From the NCBI RefSeq assembly GCF_900445235.1, contig NZ_UFSM01000001.1, positions 4,665,501-4,729,500 on the forward strand: 64,000 bases of DNA. The letters run 5' to 3'. This DNA is from Aminobacter aminovorans. GTDB lineage: Bacteria > Pseudomonadota > Alphaproteobacteria > Rhizobiales > Rhizobiaceae. The first letter of the stretch is position 1. The number at the start of each line of letters is the position of its first letter. Positions 54,245 through 63,394 of this stretch are shown piece by piece. Below the pieces are notes generated by a model. The model worked only from the letters and a program-made list of their open reading frames with translations, was not told where the DNA came from and did no database searches. A program made the translations under genes and the position numbers.

Positions 54245-55360
54245 ATGGCCCCCCTGGTTTCACGACGCCGGATGCTCGCCCAGACGCTGGGCCTCGGCAT
54301 CGCCTCGCTGCTTGCAACTCCCGCGGCGCGCGGCGCCAATCGCCCGAAAACCGACGCGACGTTCCTGTTTGCCGCCGATATCCACGCCTGCCGCATGGCG
54401 AGCGGTCTGAGCCCGAATTGCCAGGCCGAAGGCAAGACCGACCAGAACCTGCGTCGGCATATCGCGGCGCTGAACGAGGTCGGTGAATTTGCATGGCCGC
54501 GCGAAATCGGCGGCGCAGCAAGCGGCCTGGCGAGTGCCGGCCAGAGGATCGGCCGCCCGCTCGGCCTCGTCGTCGGCGGAGACATGACCGACGATGGCGG
54601 CGGCCAGGTGACCCAGCCGCATGAAGGCACCCAGCTCCTCCAGTTCAGCCAGCGCTACCAGGAAGGTGCCGGTCCGGACCGTGTGCATGTGCCTGTCTAT
54701 GTCGGGCTCGGCAACCATGACCTCGACCAGGACGGCCCGCCACCGCATGTCGACTGGTACCGGCGCGAGATGCGCGACTATGTCGAGGTCAACCACCGCC
54801 CAAGCGTGTTCTTCAAACCGCCGGTGCCGGCGGCCATCTACGATGCGCTGTCCGACTGCTATTCCTGGGACTGGGGCGGGCTGCACCTGGTGCAGACGCA
54901 TCGCTTTGCAGGCGACACATCAAAGGGAGCGGTGAGCGCGCTCGACTGGCTGAAGCGGGACCTCGACGACAATGCCGGCGACGGACGGCCGGTGATCCTG
55001 TTCCAGCACTATGGCTGGGATGCGTTTTCGACCGAACGCTGGGACCCGGACGCCCACACATTCGACGAAGCCGGCAGCGGCAAGCCGCACTGGTGGAGCG
55101 ACGACGACCGGCGCGCGCTCCTTTCGGCCATCGCCGGCCACAACGTGATCGGCGTCTTCCACGGCCACCAGCACGAGACGACGATGATCTACAGCCGCGA
55201 CGGGCTCGACCTGTTCAAGCCGAAGGCGGCCTTCATGGGTGGCTTCGCCCTTGTACGCGTCACCGACGCCTTCATGGACGTGGTGCTTGCCGAGGCCGGC
55301 CCGCATGGCGGCGTCACCTTCACCAATGCCTTCAGCAAGGTGCTGGACCACACACGCTGA
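54245..55360 (+). CDS. Exported metallophosphoesterase
   Basis: A 371-residue enzyme. The N-terminus has an Arg-rich signal (SRRRMLAQTLGLGIASLLAT), possibly Tat-type. All calcineurin-like metal motifs are present: FLFAADIHACR, VVGGDMTDDG, YVGLGNHDLDQDG, VILFQHYGWDAF and VFHGHQHETTM. The substrate is unknown; sequence layout recalls bacterial PIP/phospholipid-type phosphoesterases. It follows the ligase gene by 45 bases, perhaps in the same unit. Confidence 0.88.
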   Translation: MAPLVSRRRMLAQTLGLGIASLLATPAARGANRPKTDATFLFAADIHACRMASGLSPNCQAEGKTDQNLRRHIAALNEVGEFAWPREIGGAASGLASAGQRIGRPLGLVVGGDMTDDGGGQVTQPHEGTQLLQFSQRYQEGAGPDRVHVPVYVGLGNHDLDQDGPPPHVDWYRREMRDYVEVNHRPSVFFKPPVPAAIYDALSDCYSWDWGGLHLVQTHRFAGDTSKGAVSALDWLKRDLDDNAGDGRPVILFQHYGWDAFSTERWDPDAHTFDEAGSGKPHWWSDDDRRALLSAIAGHNVIGVFHGHQHETTMIYSRDGLDLFKPKAAFMGGFALVRVTDAFMDVVLAEAGPHGGVTFTNAFSKVLDHTR

Positions 55361-55425
55361 AGTGGCGTTGCACCCTTCCGCCTGGCTCAAAGACGGTCTA
55401 TGTCAGTTCTGTTCGGAGGCTTTGC

Positions 55426-56241
55426 ATGACCATCAGACTGATCCTCGCCGGCTGCGGCAACATGGGCTACGCCATGCTCACGGGCTGGCTCAACTCGGGC
55501 AAGCTCGCGCCCGAGGAAACATTAGTTGTCGAACCCAATGCGGAGCTTCGCGCCCGCGCTGCCGATCTCGGCAGCCGCGTCGCTTCGGAAGTCGGTGGCA
55601 TTCCCGCCGATGCGGATCCCGGGATCGTGGTCATCGCCGTCAAGCCGCAGGTCATCCGCGAGGTCACCTCTGGCTATCGGCGCTTCGGCAACGGCAAGGC
55701 GACCTTCGTCTCGGTCGCCGCAGGCACGCCCGTCGCGACCTTCGCCGACATCCTCGGTAGCCACACGCCGATCACGCGCTGCATGCCCAATACGCCGGCG
55801 GCGATCGGCAAAGGCATGATGGTGGTCTATTCCAACGAGCACGTTACCGAAGCGGCCAAGGAGGTTGTCGGCGACCTTTTGTCGGCCAGCGGCGAAGTCG
55901 CCACCATCGCCGACGAAGGCTTGATGGACGCCGTCACCGCGGTGTCCGGTTCGGGCCCGGCCTACATCTTCCATTTCATCGAATGCCTGACGGCAGCGGC
56001 TGAGAACGCCGGCCTGCCGCCGAAGACGGCGGCCCTTCTTGCCATGCAGACCGTCTATGGCGCGGCGAGCCTCGCCGCCGAAAGCCGCGAAGACCCGGCC
56101 GTTCTGCGCCGCCAGGTAACCAGCCCGAACGGCACGACGGCAGCGGCGCTGGGCGTGCTGATGGGCGAGGATCGCCTCAAGAACCTGCTCACCGAAGCTG
56201 TCGAAGCGGCCCGGCTGCGCTCGATCGAACTCGGCAAATAA
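55426..56241 (+). CDS. proC: Pyrroline-5-carboxylate reductase
   Basis: A 271-residue enzyme making proline from pyrroline-5-carboxylate with NAD(P)H. The Rossmann start is ILAGCGNMGYAMLTGW. Others: VVIAVKPQVIREV, RCMPNTPAAIGKGMMV, VSGSGPAYIFHFIECLTAAA and RRQVTSPNGTTAAALGVL. GGAGG lies before the ATG at 55426. Its TAA is directly followed by the stop of the convergent ModE-like gene, with no spacer at all. Confidence 0.97.
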   Translation: MTIRLILAGCGNMGYAMLTGWLNSGKLAPEETLVVEPNAELRARAADLGSRVASEVGGIPADADPGIVVIAVKPQVIREVTSGYRRFGNGKATFVSVAAGTPVATFADILGSHTPITRCMPNTPAAIGKGMMVVYSNEHVTEAAKEVVGDLLSASGEVATIADEGLMDAVTAVSGSGPAYIFHFIECLTAAAENAGLPPKTAALLAMQTVYGAASLAAESREDPAVLRRQVTSPNGTTAAALGVLMGEDRLKNLLTEAVEAARLRSIELGK

Positions 56242-56583
56242 TCACTTCGCGTCAGCCTCGGCCTGCAGCGCCTCGACATACGGCGCTGCCGCCGCGTGGA
56301 CCGCGCGCTCCATGTCGCGGAACCGGCGCACGACATCTTCGCCGACAGGTGTAAGCTCTGCGCCGCCGCCATGCTTGCCACCGGTCTTGGCGGCCACCAG
56401 CGGCTTGCCGAACATGTCCTTCATCTCTTCGACAAGGTCCCAGGCGCGCTTGTAGGACATCTCCATCGCGCGGGCCGCAGCCGAGATCGAGCCTGTGGCG
56501 GCGATCTGCTCGAGAAGTTCGACCTTGCCTGGACCGAGACGTCCCGTCGGGTCGAGATAAAGTCGCAAGGTCAGAGATGGCAT
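56242..56583 (-). CDS. ModE-like winged-helix regulator lacking Mo-binding domain
   Basis: A 113-residue protein containing only the ModE DNA-binding part (LLEQIAATGSISAAARAMEM, SYKRAWDLVEEMKDMFGKPL, GGAELTPVGEDVVRRFRDME). The C-terminal molbindin domains that sense molybdate in E. coli ModE are missing. It is the last gene of modA-modB-modC, 13 bases after modC, so it probably controls this operon through the Mo-box before modA. Confidence 0.85.
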   Translation of the reverse strand: MPSLTLRLYLDPTGRLGPGKVELLEQIAATGSISAAARAMEMSYKRAWDLVEEMKDMFGKPLVAAKTGGKHGGGAELTPVGEDVVRRFRDMERAVHAAAAPYVEALQAEADAK

Positions 56584-56596
56584 CGGCTCGCTCCAG

Positions 56597-57712
56597 TCAG
56601 TCGCTGGTTATCACAAGCGGTACCCCTGGAGAAAGATTGGCGCGGTCGAAAGCAACTGTCTTGATGACGGCGAACACCTCGCGCCCGACAGCAAGCTGCA
56701 GCGTCTCGAATGACTGGCGGGTGATGCGCGACATCAGCATGTCGCCATGGCAGTCGAGCCTGAGATCGACCTGGGTACCGTCGACCTGGCTGATATCGGC
56801 AATATGGCCGGCAAGGATGTTGAGTGCACTCAGCCCCTTCGGCCGCTCGGTCGCGATCATCACGTCGCGGGCGCGGATGCGGACGCGCACCGCGGCACCA
56901 ATCGGCCGGTCGATGCGGGGAACGCGCATTTCACCCGCACCAGCGCCAAGCACTGTCATGCCGAAGGCTGCGTCATGGCCGAGCACCTTCATGTCGAGCA
57001 CGGCACCGCCCTCGCCCACCTCTTCCGGCGGCAACAGGTCGAGCCGGCGCATGATCTCGCCGGTCGGGCCAGAGGCGGCCAACTTGCCATTGGCCATCAC
57101 GACGATGTCGGTGGCAAGCCGCGCCACCTCTGCAATGGAATGGCTGACATAGACGATCGGGATCTTCGTCTCGTCACGCAAACGTTCGAGATAGGGCATG
57201 ATCTCAGACTTGCGCGCGTCGTCGAGCGAGGCCAGCGGCTCGTCCATGAGCAGCAGCTTCGGACTGGCCAGCAGTGCCCGGCCGATGGCAACCCGCTGCT
57301 TTTCGCCGCCCGACAGCAGCGCCGGACGCCGCGCCAGCAAATGGCCTATACCGAGCATCTCGACGACCCGCTCCAACTCCGCATAACGCTCCCCCTGTGG
57401 CGTGAACCAGCGACCGTAGAGCAGGTTCGAGCGCACGCTGAGATGCGGAAACAGCCGTGCATCCTGGAAGACAAAACCGACGCGGCGCCTATGGACGGGC
57501 ACGAAGCTGCGCTGTGCGGTGTCGACCAGCGTCCGCCCGTCGATGACGATGCGCCCGCTGTCGGGCCGTATCAGTCCGGCGATGATGTTGATGAGCGAGG
57601 TCTTGCCCGACCCCGACGGACCGAACAAGGCGGTCAGGCGGCCGGCACTTTCAAAGCCAGCCTCGAGGTCGAACGCGCCGAGGCGATGGTGGATGTCGAC
57701 GAGCAGCATCAT
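56597..57712 (-). CDS. modC: Molybdate ABC transporter ATPase
   Basis: A 371-residue ATPase. Walker A FGPSGSGKTSLINIIAG, signature LLSGGEKQRVAIGRALL, Walker B LLLMDEPLASLDDARK, switch IVYVSHSIAEVARL. The C-terminal part (about 290-365) is a TOBE/molbindin domain (GLSALNILAGHIADISQVDG). It starts at the ATG overlapping the modB TGA (57709-57712). The open frame reaches further upstream, but only through modB. Confidence 0.95.
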   Translation of the reverse strand: MMLLVDIHHRLGAFDLEAGFESAGRLTALFGPSGSGKTSLINIIAGLIRPDSGRIVIDGRTLVDTAQRSFVPVHRRRVGFVFQDARLFPHLSVRSNLLYGRWFTPQGERYAELERVVEMLGIGHLLARRPALLSGGEKQRVAIGRALLASPKLLLMDEPLASLDDARKSEIMPYLERLRDETKIPIVYVSHSIAEVARLATDIVVMANGKLAASGPTGEIMRRLDLLPPEEVGEGGAVLDMKVLGHDAAFGMTVLGAGAGEMRVPRIDRPIGAAVRVRIRARDVMIATERPKGLSALNILAGHIADISQVDGTQVDLRLDCHGDMLMSRITRQSFETLQLAVGREVFAVIKTVAFDRANLSPGVPLVITSD

Positions 57713-58401
57713 CCGGCATCCAGGCGCTGGCCGATGCGGCGGGCGAAGATTTCGGAGACGACCAGCGCGATCATCGAAATGGCGATCGAGATCAGCGTCA
57801 GACGCATGGCGCCCGCATCGCCGCCGGGCACCTGGGTGAAGGTGTAGATCGCGGACGGCAACGTCTGGGTCTCGCCGGGAATGTTGGAGACGAAGGTGAT
57901 GGTGGCGCCGAATTCGCCCATCGCCTTGGCAAACGACAGGATCATGCCGGCAACGACCCCGGGCAGTATCAGCGGCAGGGTCACCGTCGCAAACACCCAG
58001 AGCGGGCCGGCGCCGAGCGTGCCGGCCGCCGATTCGAGACGCCGGTCGACGGCTTCGATCGACAGGCGGATGGCCCGCACCATCAAAGGAAAACCCATGA
58101 TCGCGCAGGCAAGGGCCGCACCGGTCCAGCGGAACGAGAAGACGATGCCGAAATACTGATCGAGCAAAGAGCCGATCGGTCCGCGGCGTCCGAAGCTCAA
58201 CAACAGCAAATAACCCGTGACGACAGGGGGCAGCACCAGCGGCAGATGGACGACGCCGTTGAGCAGCGACTTGCCCCAGAAATTGCCACGCGCCAGCAAC
58301 ATGGCAATGGCAATGCCGAATGGCAGGCTGGCAGCCATCGCCCACAGCCCGACCTTGATCGACAGGTGGACCGCATTCCATTCGTCAGGAGTGAGGTCCA
58401 T
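57709..58401 (-). CDS. modB: Molybdate ABC transporter permease
   Basis: A 230-residue permease with about five to six helices. ModB-type stretches: NGVVHLPLVLPPVVTGYLLL, RRGPIGSLLDQYFGI, LESAAGTLGAGPLWVFATVT (EAA-like loop) and AKAMGEFGATITFVSNIPGE. Two ATGs (58404 and 58401) lie behind GGGGA; 58401 has the better spacing. Middle gene of modABC. Confidence 0.94.
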   Translation of the reverse strand: MDLTPDEWNAVHLSIKVGLWAMAASLPFGIAIAMLLARGNFWGKSLLNGVVHLPLVLPPVVTGYLLLLSFGRRGPIGSLLDQYFGIVFSFRWTGAALACAIMGFPLMVRAIRLSIEAVDRRLESAAGTLGAGPLWVFATVTLPLILPGVVAGMILSFAKAMGEFGATITFVSNIPGETQTLPSAIYTFTQVPGGDAGAMRLTLISIAISMIALVVSEIFARRIGQRLDAG

Positions 58402-58504
58402 CATTCCCCGCTCGCATTCCCTCAAAAAGTCCGTCCCACCCCGCGATGCGAGATGGGACGACATTCACAAAAACAGAGCCTAGCCGATAGGGGTAAACCA
58501 GTCG

Positions 58505-59305
58505 CTATTGGACCGGCGCCAGCACGGTGAAGCCCTGGGCCACGAAAAGCTCCTTGGCCTTGGCGGACTGAAGATATTTCACATACGCTTCCGCGTCTGC
58601 GTTCTTCGAGCCCGCCGTCACGCCAACCGGATAGACGATGGGAGGATGCGTCTCTTCCGGGAAAATGCCGACGATCTTGACGCCCGGCTCGGCCGTGGCG
58701 TCGGTCTGGTAGACGATGCCGAGCGGAGCTTCGCCCGTCGACACCAGCTTGAGGGCGGCGCGCACGTTTTCTGCCTGGGCGATGTTGCCTTCGACCGAGG
58801 CCCAGACGCCGAGCTTCTCGAGCGCGGCCTTGCCATATTTGCCGGCGGGCACGGCCTTGACGTCGCCCATGGCGAGGCGACCTTCGCCGAGCAGTCCGGC
58901 GAGGTCGAAATTCGCCGCGATATCGGCCTTGGCAGCCGAATCCTTCGGGGCCACCAGCACGATGCGGTTGCCGAGCAGCTTCACCTCGGAGCCGTCCTTG
59001 ATGAGCTTCTTGTCGGCGAGATACTTCATCCAGTCGAGGTCGGCCGAGATGAACACGTCGGCCGGCGCGCCCTCTTCGATCTGCTTGGCCAGCGCCGAGC
59101 TCGCGGCATAGGAGGCAGTGGCAGACTTGCCGCCCTCGGCCTTCCAGGCCGTATCGACGGCATCGAGCGCGTTCTTGAGGCTGGCTGCCGCAAACACCAC
59201 GACGTCGCCATCAGCCCGCGCGGCAGGCAGGCCGAGCGCCAGCACAGCGGCAAGACCACCAGCCATCGCGGCAAGCCGCACCCCAAAACTCCTACGCGTG
59301 ACCAT
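58505..59305 (-). CDS. modA: Molybdate-binding periplasmic protein
   Basis: A 266-residue binding protein. Signal peptide with an Arg pair (MVTRRSFGVRLAAMAGGLAA) to about residue 31. The mature part has the ModA pattern: VVVFAAASLKNALDAVDTAW, SYAASSALAKQIEEGAPADV, FISADLDWMKYL and GIVYQTDATAEPGVKIVG. The ATG at 59305 follows AAGGAA; the longer frame upstream is not a signal sequence. First gene of modABC plus the ModE-like gene. Confidence 0.94.
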   Translation of the reverse strand: MVTRRSFGVRLAAMAGGLAAVLALGLPAARADGDVVVFAAASLKNALDAVDTAWKAEGGKSATASYAASSALAKQIEEGAPADVFISADLDWMKYLADKKLIKDGSEVKLLGNRIVLVAPKDSAAKADIAANFDLAGLLGEGRLAMGDVKAVPAGKYGKAALEKLGVWASVEGNIAQAENVRAALKLVSTGEAPLGIVYQTDATAEPGVKIVGIFPEETHPPIVYPVGVTAGSKNADAEAYVKYLQSAKAKELFVAQGFTVLAPVQ

Positions 59306-59352
59306 CAGAATTCCTTCCACCATTTGGTCCAGCCCGTCGCGGGCCACGGATT

Positions 59353-59376
59353 CGTTATATTCATACGGATACAACA
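59353..59376 (-). promoter_or_regulatory. Candidate ModE-binding Mo-box before modA
   Basis: CGTTATAT (59353-59360) and ATACAACA (59369-59376) form an imperfect dyad (6 of 8 positions) with an 8-base spacer, the same geometry as the E. coli ModE site (CGcTATAT-N8-ATATAACG). It lies 48 bases before the modA ATG. Confidence 0.5.
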
Positions 59377-59589
59377 CTTGGCAGGCAACTACCCATCCAG
59401 GTGGTTTTGCGCGAAACAGTTCCGTCGTTTCGCCTGAGATCGGCCCGGCCTCTTGCCCTGTTTTCAGGGGAAGACTGGGCCGGCTCTTCATGTCATATGT
59501 CCCCGCGTCAATCGCGAGAGATCTTCAGGGCACGTCCATGCCCGCCTGGTTCGCCTCGCTCCATCCGCACTTGCCAAGAGATCCCCTAC

Positions 59590-60441
59590 ATGGCCGGCAT
59601 ATCGACGTTTGAAATCATCTGGCTTGCTGTTGCGCTGCTCGGCGCCGGCGCCATCACCGGCCTGCTCGCGGGCGTCTTCGGCGTCGGCGGCGGCACCGTC
59701 ATCGTGCCGGTGCTTTACGAGTTGTTCCAGGCCGTCGGCGTGCCGGAGGAGGTGCGCATGCCGCTCTGCGTCGGCACCTCGCTTGCGATCATCATCCCGA
59801 CTTCGATCCGCTCGTTCAATGCGCATCGGACAAAAGGCGCTGTCGACATGGCGATCCTGAAACAGTGGGCGCTTCCCGTGATCATAGGCGTCGCCATGGG
59901 CAGCGTGATCGCGCGTTATGCGCCCGCCGACCTGTTCAAGGCGGTGTTCGTGGTGGTAGCCGGCATTTCGGCGATCCGGCTGCTGTTCGGCAAGGATTCG
60001 TGGCGGCTCGGCCTCGACATGCCGGGCAAGATCGTCATGAACGTCTATGGCTGGGTCATCGGCGTGCTGTCGAGCCTGATGGGCATCGGTGGCGGCCAGC
60101 TCTCCAACCTGTTCATGACCTTCTATGGCCGGCCGATCCACCAGGCGGTGGCGACCTCCTCCGGGCTCGGCGTTCTGATCTCGATCCCGGGCGCGTTGGG
60201 CTACATCTACGCCGGCTGGCCGCGCGCTGCAGAATATCCCGATGTCGCAGCGCTGCAGTTTCCGCTGTCGCTCGGCTATGTCTCGCTCGTCGGACTGATC
60301 CTGTTCGTGCCGACCAGCGTGCTGACCGCACCGCTCGGAGCAAAGCTCGCTCATGCCCTGTCGAAGCGCAAGCTGGAGGTCGCCTTCGGCATCTTCCTGC
60401 TCTTGATCAGCTTGCGCTTCCTTTACAGCCTGATTGGCTGA
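59590..60441 (+). CDS. TauE/SafE family sulfite/anion exporter
   Basis: A 283-residue membrane protein with about eight helices in two repeats. The family glycine motifs are GLLAGVFGVGGGTVIVPVLY and GVLSSLMGIGGGQLSNLFMT. The first helix starts right after MAGISTFEIIW, which supports the ATG at 59590 over a longer frame from 59401. It would export sulfite or an organosulfonate. Alone, followed by a terminator. Confidence 0.88.
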   Translation: MAGISTFEIIWLAVALLGAGAITGLLAGVFGVGGGTVIVPVLYELFQAVGVPEEVRMPLCVGTSLAIIIPTSIRSFNAHRTKGAVDMAILKQWALPVIIGVAMGSVIARYAPADLFKAVFVVVAGISAIRLLFGKDSWRLGLDMPGKIVMNVYGWVIGVLSSLMGIGGGQLSNLFMTFYGRPIHQAVATSSGLGVLISIPGALGYIYAGWPRAAEYPDVAALQFPLSLGYVSLVGLILFVPTSVLTAPLGAKLAHALSKRKLEVAFGIFLLLISLRFLYSLIG

Positions 60442-60453
60442 TCAAACCAAAAT

Positions 60454-60476
60454 GCCCGGCAATGCCGGGCGTTTTC
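60454..60476 (+). terminator. Terminator after the TauE-like gene
   Basis: GCCCGGC (60454-60460), loop AAT, GCCGGGC (60464-60470), then GTTTTC. It also lies before the end of the convergent CoA-transferase gene. Confidence 0.75.
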
Positions 60477-60496
60477 ATGAAGGGTGGGCATAGACC

Positions 60497-61305
60497 TCAA
60501 CCGTCCTTCGATCCTCGCCTCGCGCCGACAGCCGTGCCCTTGTGGGCAGCATCGGTGCGTGCGTTGAGTTCACGCAATGTCTGCAGTTCCAGTTCGGTCG
60601 GCTCGGGCGTCTGCTCGAGCGTATCGGCAAACTTGACAGTCCAGCCGCAGGTCTCCTGCACCTTGTCGCGGCCGACGCCCGGATGCAGCGACACGACGGT
60701 GAATTCCTTGGTGACTGAGTCCGGCTTCCAGACCGCCAGATCGGTGATCAACAGCGTCGGCCCCTTGGTGGCGATACCGAGGCGCTGACGATGGTCGCCG
60801 CCGTCGCCGTGGCCGAAAGAGGTGTAGAAGTCGATCTTTTCGACCATGGCGCGCCTGGACTGCGCCATGGTGATGTAGATCTCCTTGGACGACGTCGCGA
60901 TCTCCGGCGCGCCGCCGCCACCCGGCAGGCGCGTCTGGGATGGGCATAGTCGCCGATGACGGTCGTGTTGATGTTGCCGAACCTGTCGAGCTGGGCTGCA
61001 CCCAGGAAACCGATCGAGATGCGCCCGCCCTGCAGCCAGTAGCGGAACATCTCCGGCACCGAGACGGTGGTGACGGCGGTGTCGCACAATTCGCCATCGC
61101 CGATCGACAGCGGCAACACTTGGGGTGCGGTGCCGATAGTACCGGACTCGTAGATCAGCGTGATATCGGGCGCATGCGTCAGCCTGGCGACGTTGCAGGC
61201 AGCCGACGGCGCACCGATGCCAACGAAGCAGACGTCGTCGCCCTTGAGCGCGCGCGCGGCAGCAATGGTCATCATTTCATTGGGGGTAAAGCCTGTCACG
61301 CTCAT
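60497..61305 (-). pseudogene. CoA-transferase subunit B with one frameshift
   Basis: Two frames make one full-length subunit. The first (61305 to about 60940) starts MSVTGFTPNEMMTIAAARAL and has IYESGTIGTAPQVLPLSIGD with the likely catalytic Glu, ending GDYAHP. The second continues TRLPGGGGAPEIATSSKEIY to RGSKDG at 60497. At the joint the family has HPKTRLPGGGGAPE; here the Lys codon AAG has lost one A (about 60936). Everything else looks intact, so a recent mutation or a base-calling error is likely. Its ATG overlaps the subunit A stop. Confidence 0.8.
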
Positions 61306-62159
61306 GCAACGCTCCTCAGCTGTACGACGCGGGATGCGAAGTCGTCGGCGGTCTTTTCGATGACGTTCTTCTGCATCCAGTCGCGGAAGCGGTCACGGTC
61401 GGCTGATATGTCGTCCCATTCGAGGTAGGACGCGTTGTCCCTCACATAGTATCCATGCGCGTAGGATGGGTGCGCCCCACCCGGCACGACCGAGATCGCC
61501 GTCACCGACCAGTTGGGCAGCACTGTGAGATTTGGGTGCAGGTCGTCGAAATTGTCGACCACCTCCTCAACGGTCACCACAGCGCGCCTGGCGGCAAGGG
61601 CCGCTTCCTTCTGGATGCCGATGATGCCCTCGACCAGCACGTCGCCCTTGCTGTTGGCCTTCTGGGCGTGGATGAAGGTGACGTCGGGCCGAACCGACGG
61701 CACCGCCGCCAACACCTCGCCGGTGAACGGGCAGGTTACCGACCTGATGTTCGGGTTGACGTGGGCGAGATCGGCGCCGCGGTAGCCACGGAAGATGGCG
61801 CAAGGCAGGCCGGCGGCGCCCGCCTCATAGGCATTGGCCATAGCTGCATGGCTGTGCTCCTCGATTTCGAGCGCATGCGGAAAACCGTTCTCGACGGCAT
61901 CGCGCAGGCGGCGGAGCAGGCCGACGCCCGGGTTGCCGGCGTAGGAGAAGATCACCTTCTTCGCCATGCCCATGCCGATCATCTGGTCGTAGATCAGGTC
62001 GGGCGTCATGCGCACCAGCGTCAGGTCCTTCAAGCCCTGGCGGATCGCCTCATGCGCGGCGGCAGTGGGAATGAGATGCGTGAACCCTTCGAAGGCCACG
62101 GTGTCGCCATCGTTGAGATTGTCGGCGACCGCTAGCGACAGTGGGAGGAATTTGGCCAT
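61302..62159 (-). CDS. CoA-transferase subunit A (3-oxoadipate/glutaconate type)
   Basis: A 285-residue family I CoA-transferase subunit. It starts MAKFLPLSLAVADNLNDGDT and has GFTHLIPTAAAHEAIRQG, IFSYAGNPGVGLLRRLRDAV, YRGADLAHVNPNIRSVTCPF and VTFIHAQKANSKGDVLVEGI. It resembles the CatI/GctA group more than SCOT-type PcaI. Works with subunit B (frameshifted here). No other aromatic-degradation genes lie next to it, so the acid substrate cannot be named. Confidence 0.87.
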   Translation of the reverse strand: MAKFLPLSLAVADNLNDGDTVAFEGFTHLIPTAAAHEAIRQGLKDLTLVRMTPDLIYDQMIGMGMAKKVIFSYAGNPGVGLLRRLRDAVENGFPHALEIEEHSHAAMANAYEAGAAGLPCAIFRGYRGADLAHVNPNIRSVTCPFTGEVLAAVPSVRPDVTFIHAQKANSKGDVLVEGIIGIQKEAALAARRAVVTVEEVVDNFDDLHPNLTVLPNWSVTAISVVPGGAHPSYAHGYYVRDNASYLEWDDISADRDRFRDWMQKNVIEKTADDFASRVVQLRSVA

Positions 62160-62385
62160 GGCTTTTCGTCCGTAAAGTCGAAACTTCGCGTTGCGGCTAT
62201 CTGTTTACATTATCTCGCGCGGGTCCGGGCCACGCATTATCGGCATCGATGGCAGCTCTTGCCCGCCTGCACCTTCGCTGTAGTCAGGGACGGCCGACTT
62301 CGCGGCTTTTCGCTGCCAAGCAACGGTCGCGCGGCGCACGCCGGAGACCGGCAGCGCGGATAAGCGATCCTTCGTCGTGCAGTGA

Positions 62386-63222
62386 TCAGGCGGCCTCGGC
62401 GAGGCCGTTGCCCTTGGCGTTCAGCCGAATGACGGCCCTGATCGGCAGGTGATCGGAGGCGATGCGCGCCAGCGCCGTATCATGCGCCTGGAGCTCGGTG
62501 AGCAGGCTGTGCGGCCTTGCCATGACGCGATCGAGTGCCAGTACCGGAAAGCGCGAGGGAAAACTCGGAACGATGGCGTGCATCGGCCCGAAAGCAGGTT
62601 CCAGGCTGCGCAGCGACGAGCGCTTGCCCAGCCGCCATTCGTTGAGGTCGCCGACAAGTACCGTCGGCTTGTCGCTGTGCAGTTCGGCAGCGGTCAGAAG
62701 TGTGCCTGCCTGCAGCTTGCGGGAATGACGCAACAGGCCGAAATGCGCGGCGATGATCCGGAGCGGCCCAGCTTCGAGCTCCAGGTCGACAACCACGGCA
62801 CCGCGTGGCTCCGCCCCCGGCAGCACGATCTGTCGTGCCGAACTGACCGAACCCTTGCGGAACAGCACGACATTGCCATGCCAGCCATGGCTCTTGCGCC
62901 GGCCGGCCAGTGGCACCGGGACGAGCCCGGTCTCGCGCTCGACCGCTTCCAGGTCGAGCAGCCCTGCCCGATCGCCAAAACGCTGGTCGGCTTCCTGCAA
63001 GGCGATCACGTCGGCGCCGATCTCGGAAATGACCTGCATCGTGCGCTGCGGATCGAAGCGGCGGTCGAGCCCGACACATTTGTGGACATTGTAGGAGGCG
63101 ACGACGATTTCGCTGTGCGCGCCGGCCTCGGTGGTCGACAACGGATCGTCCTGCTCCAGCGTCGAGGGCCGGTGCGCGACACCTGCGTCTGCTGAATTCT
63201 CAAAGCCTGGACTGCTAGCCAT
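62386..63222 (-). CDS. Endonuclease/exonuclease/phosphatase family protein
   Basis: A 278-residue EEP-fold hydrolase without a signal peptide. Motifs: VVASYNVHKCVGLDRRFDPQ, ADVIALQEADQRFGD (metal Glu), IAAHFGLLRHSRKLQ, TVLVGDLNEWRLG (GDLN) and ASDHLPIRAVI (catalytic SDH). The first 35 residues are a low-complexity leader. The ATG at 63222 is taken; a GTG lies just before it. It is divergent from the phospholipase D-like gene, a pairing common in proteobacteria. The gap 62160-62385 shows no gene. Confidence 0.88.
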   Translation of the reverse strand: MASSPGFENSADAGVAHRPSTLEQDDPLSTTEAGAHSEIVVASYNVHKCVGLDRRFDPQRTMQVISEIGADVIALQEADQRFGDRAGLLDLEAVERETGLVPVPLAGRRKSHGWHGNVVLFRKGSVSSARQIVLPGAEPRGAVVVDLELEAGPLRIIAAHFGLLRHSRKLQAGTLLTAAELHSDKPTVLVGDLNEWRLGKRSSLRSLEPAFGPMHAIVPSFPSRFPVLALDRVMARPHSLLTELQAHDTALARIASDHLPIRAVIRLNAKGNGLAEAA

Positions 63223-63394
63223 CACTCGTCTGGAATCTCTGGGAAATTCGTGTTCAGTTGCGGCAGGCGTTTTGCCAACAGTAACCTATATGGTCGAGGT
63301 ATTCGAGGTTTACCACATGCGTCACGATGGCCTTCCACCGAAATGCTGTCGTCGGCACATGGTTCCCAATCAAAGCCTGCGGGTCGCCTGACGC

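Noticed and set aside
63131..63391. 86-codon plus-strand frame before the PLD gene
   Set aside because: Its first third is antisense to the EEP gene start, and no ribosome site or homology is apparent.
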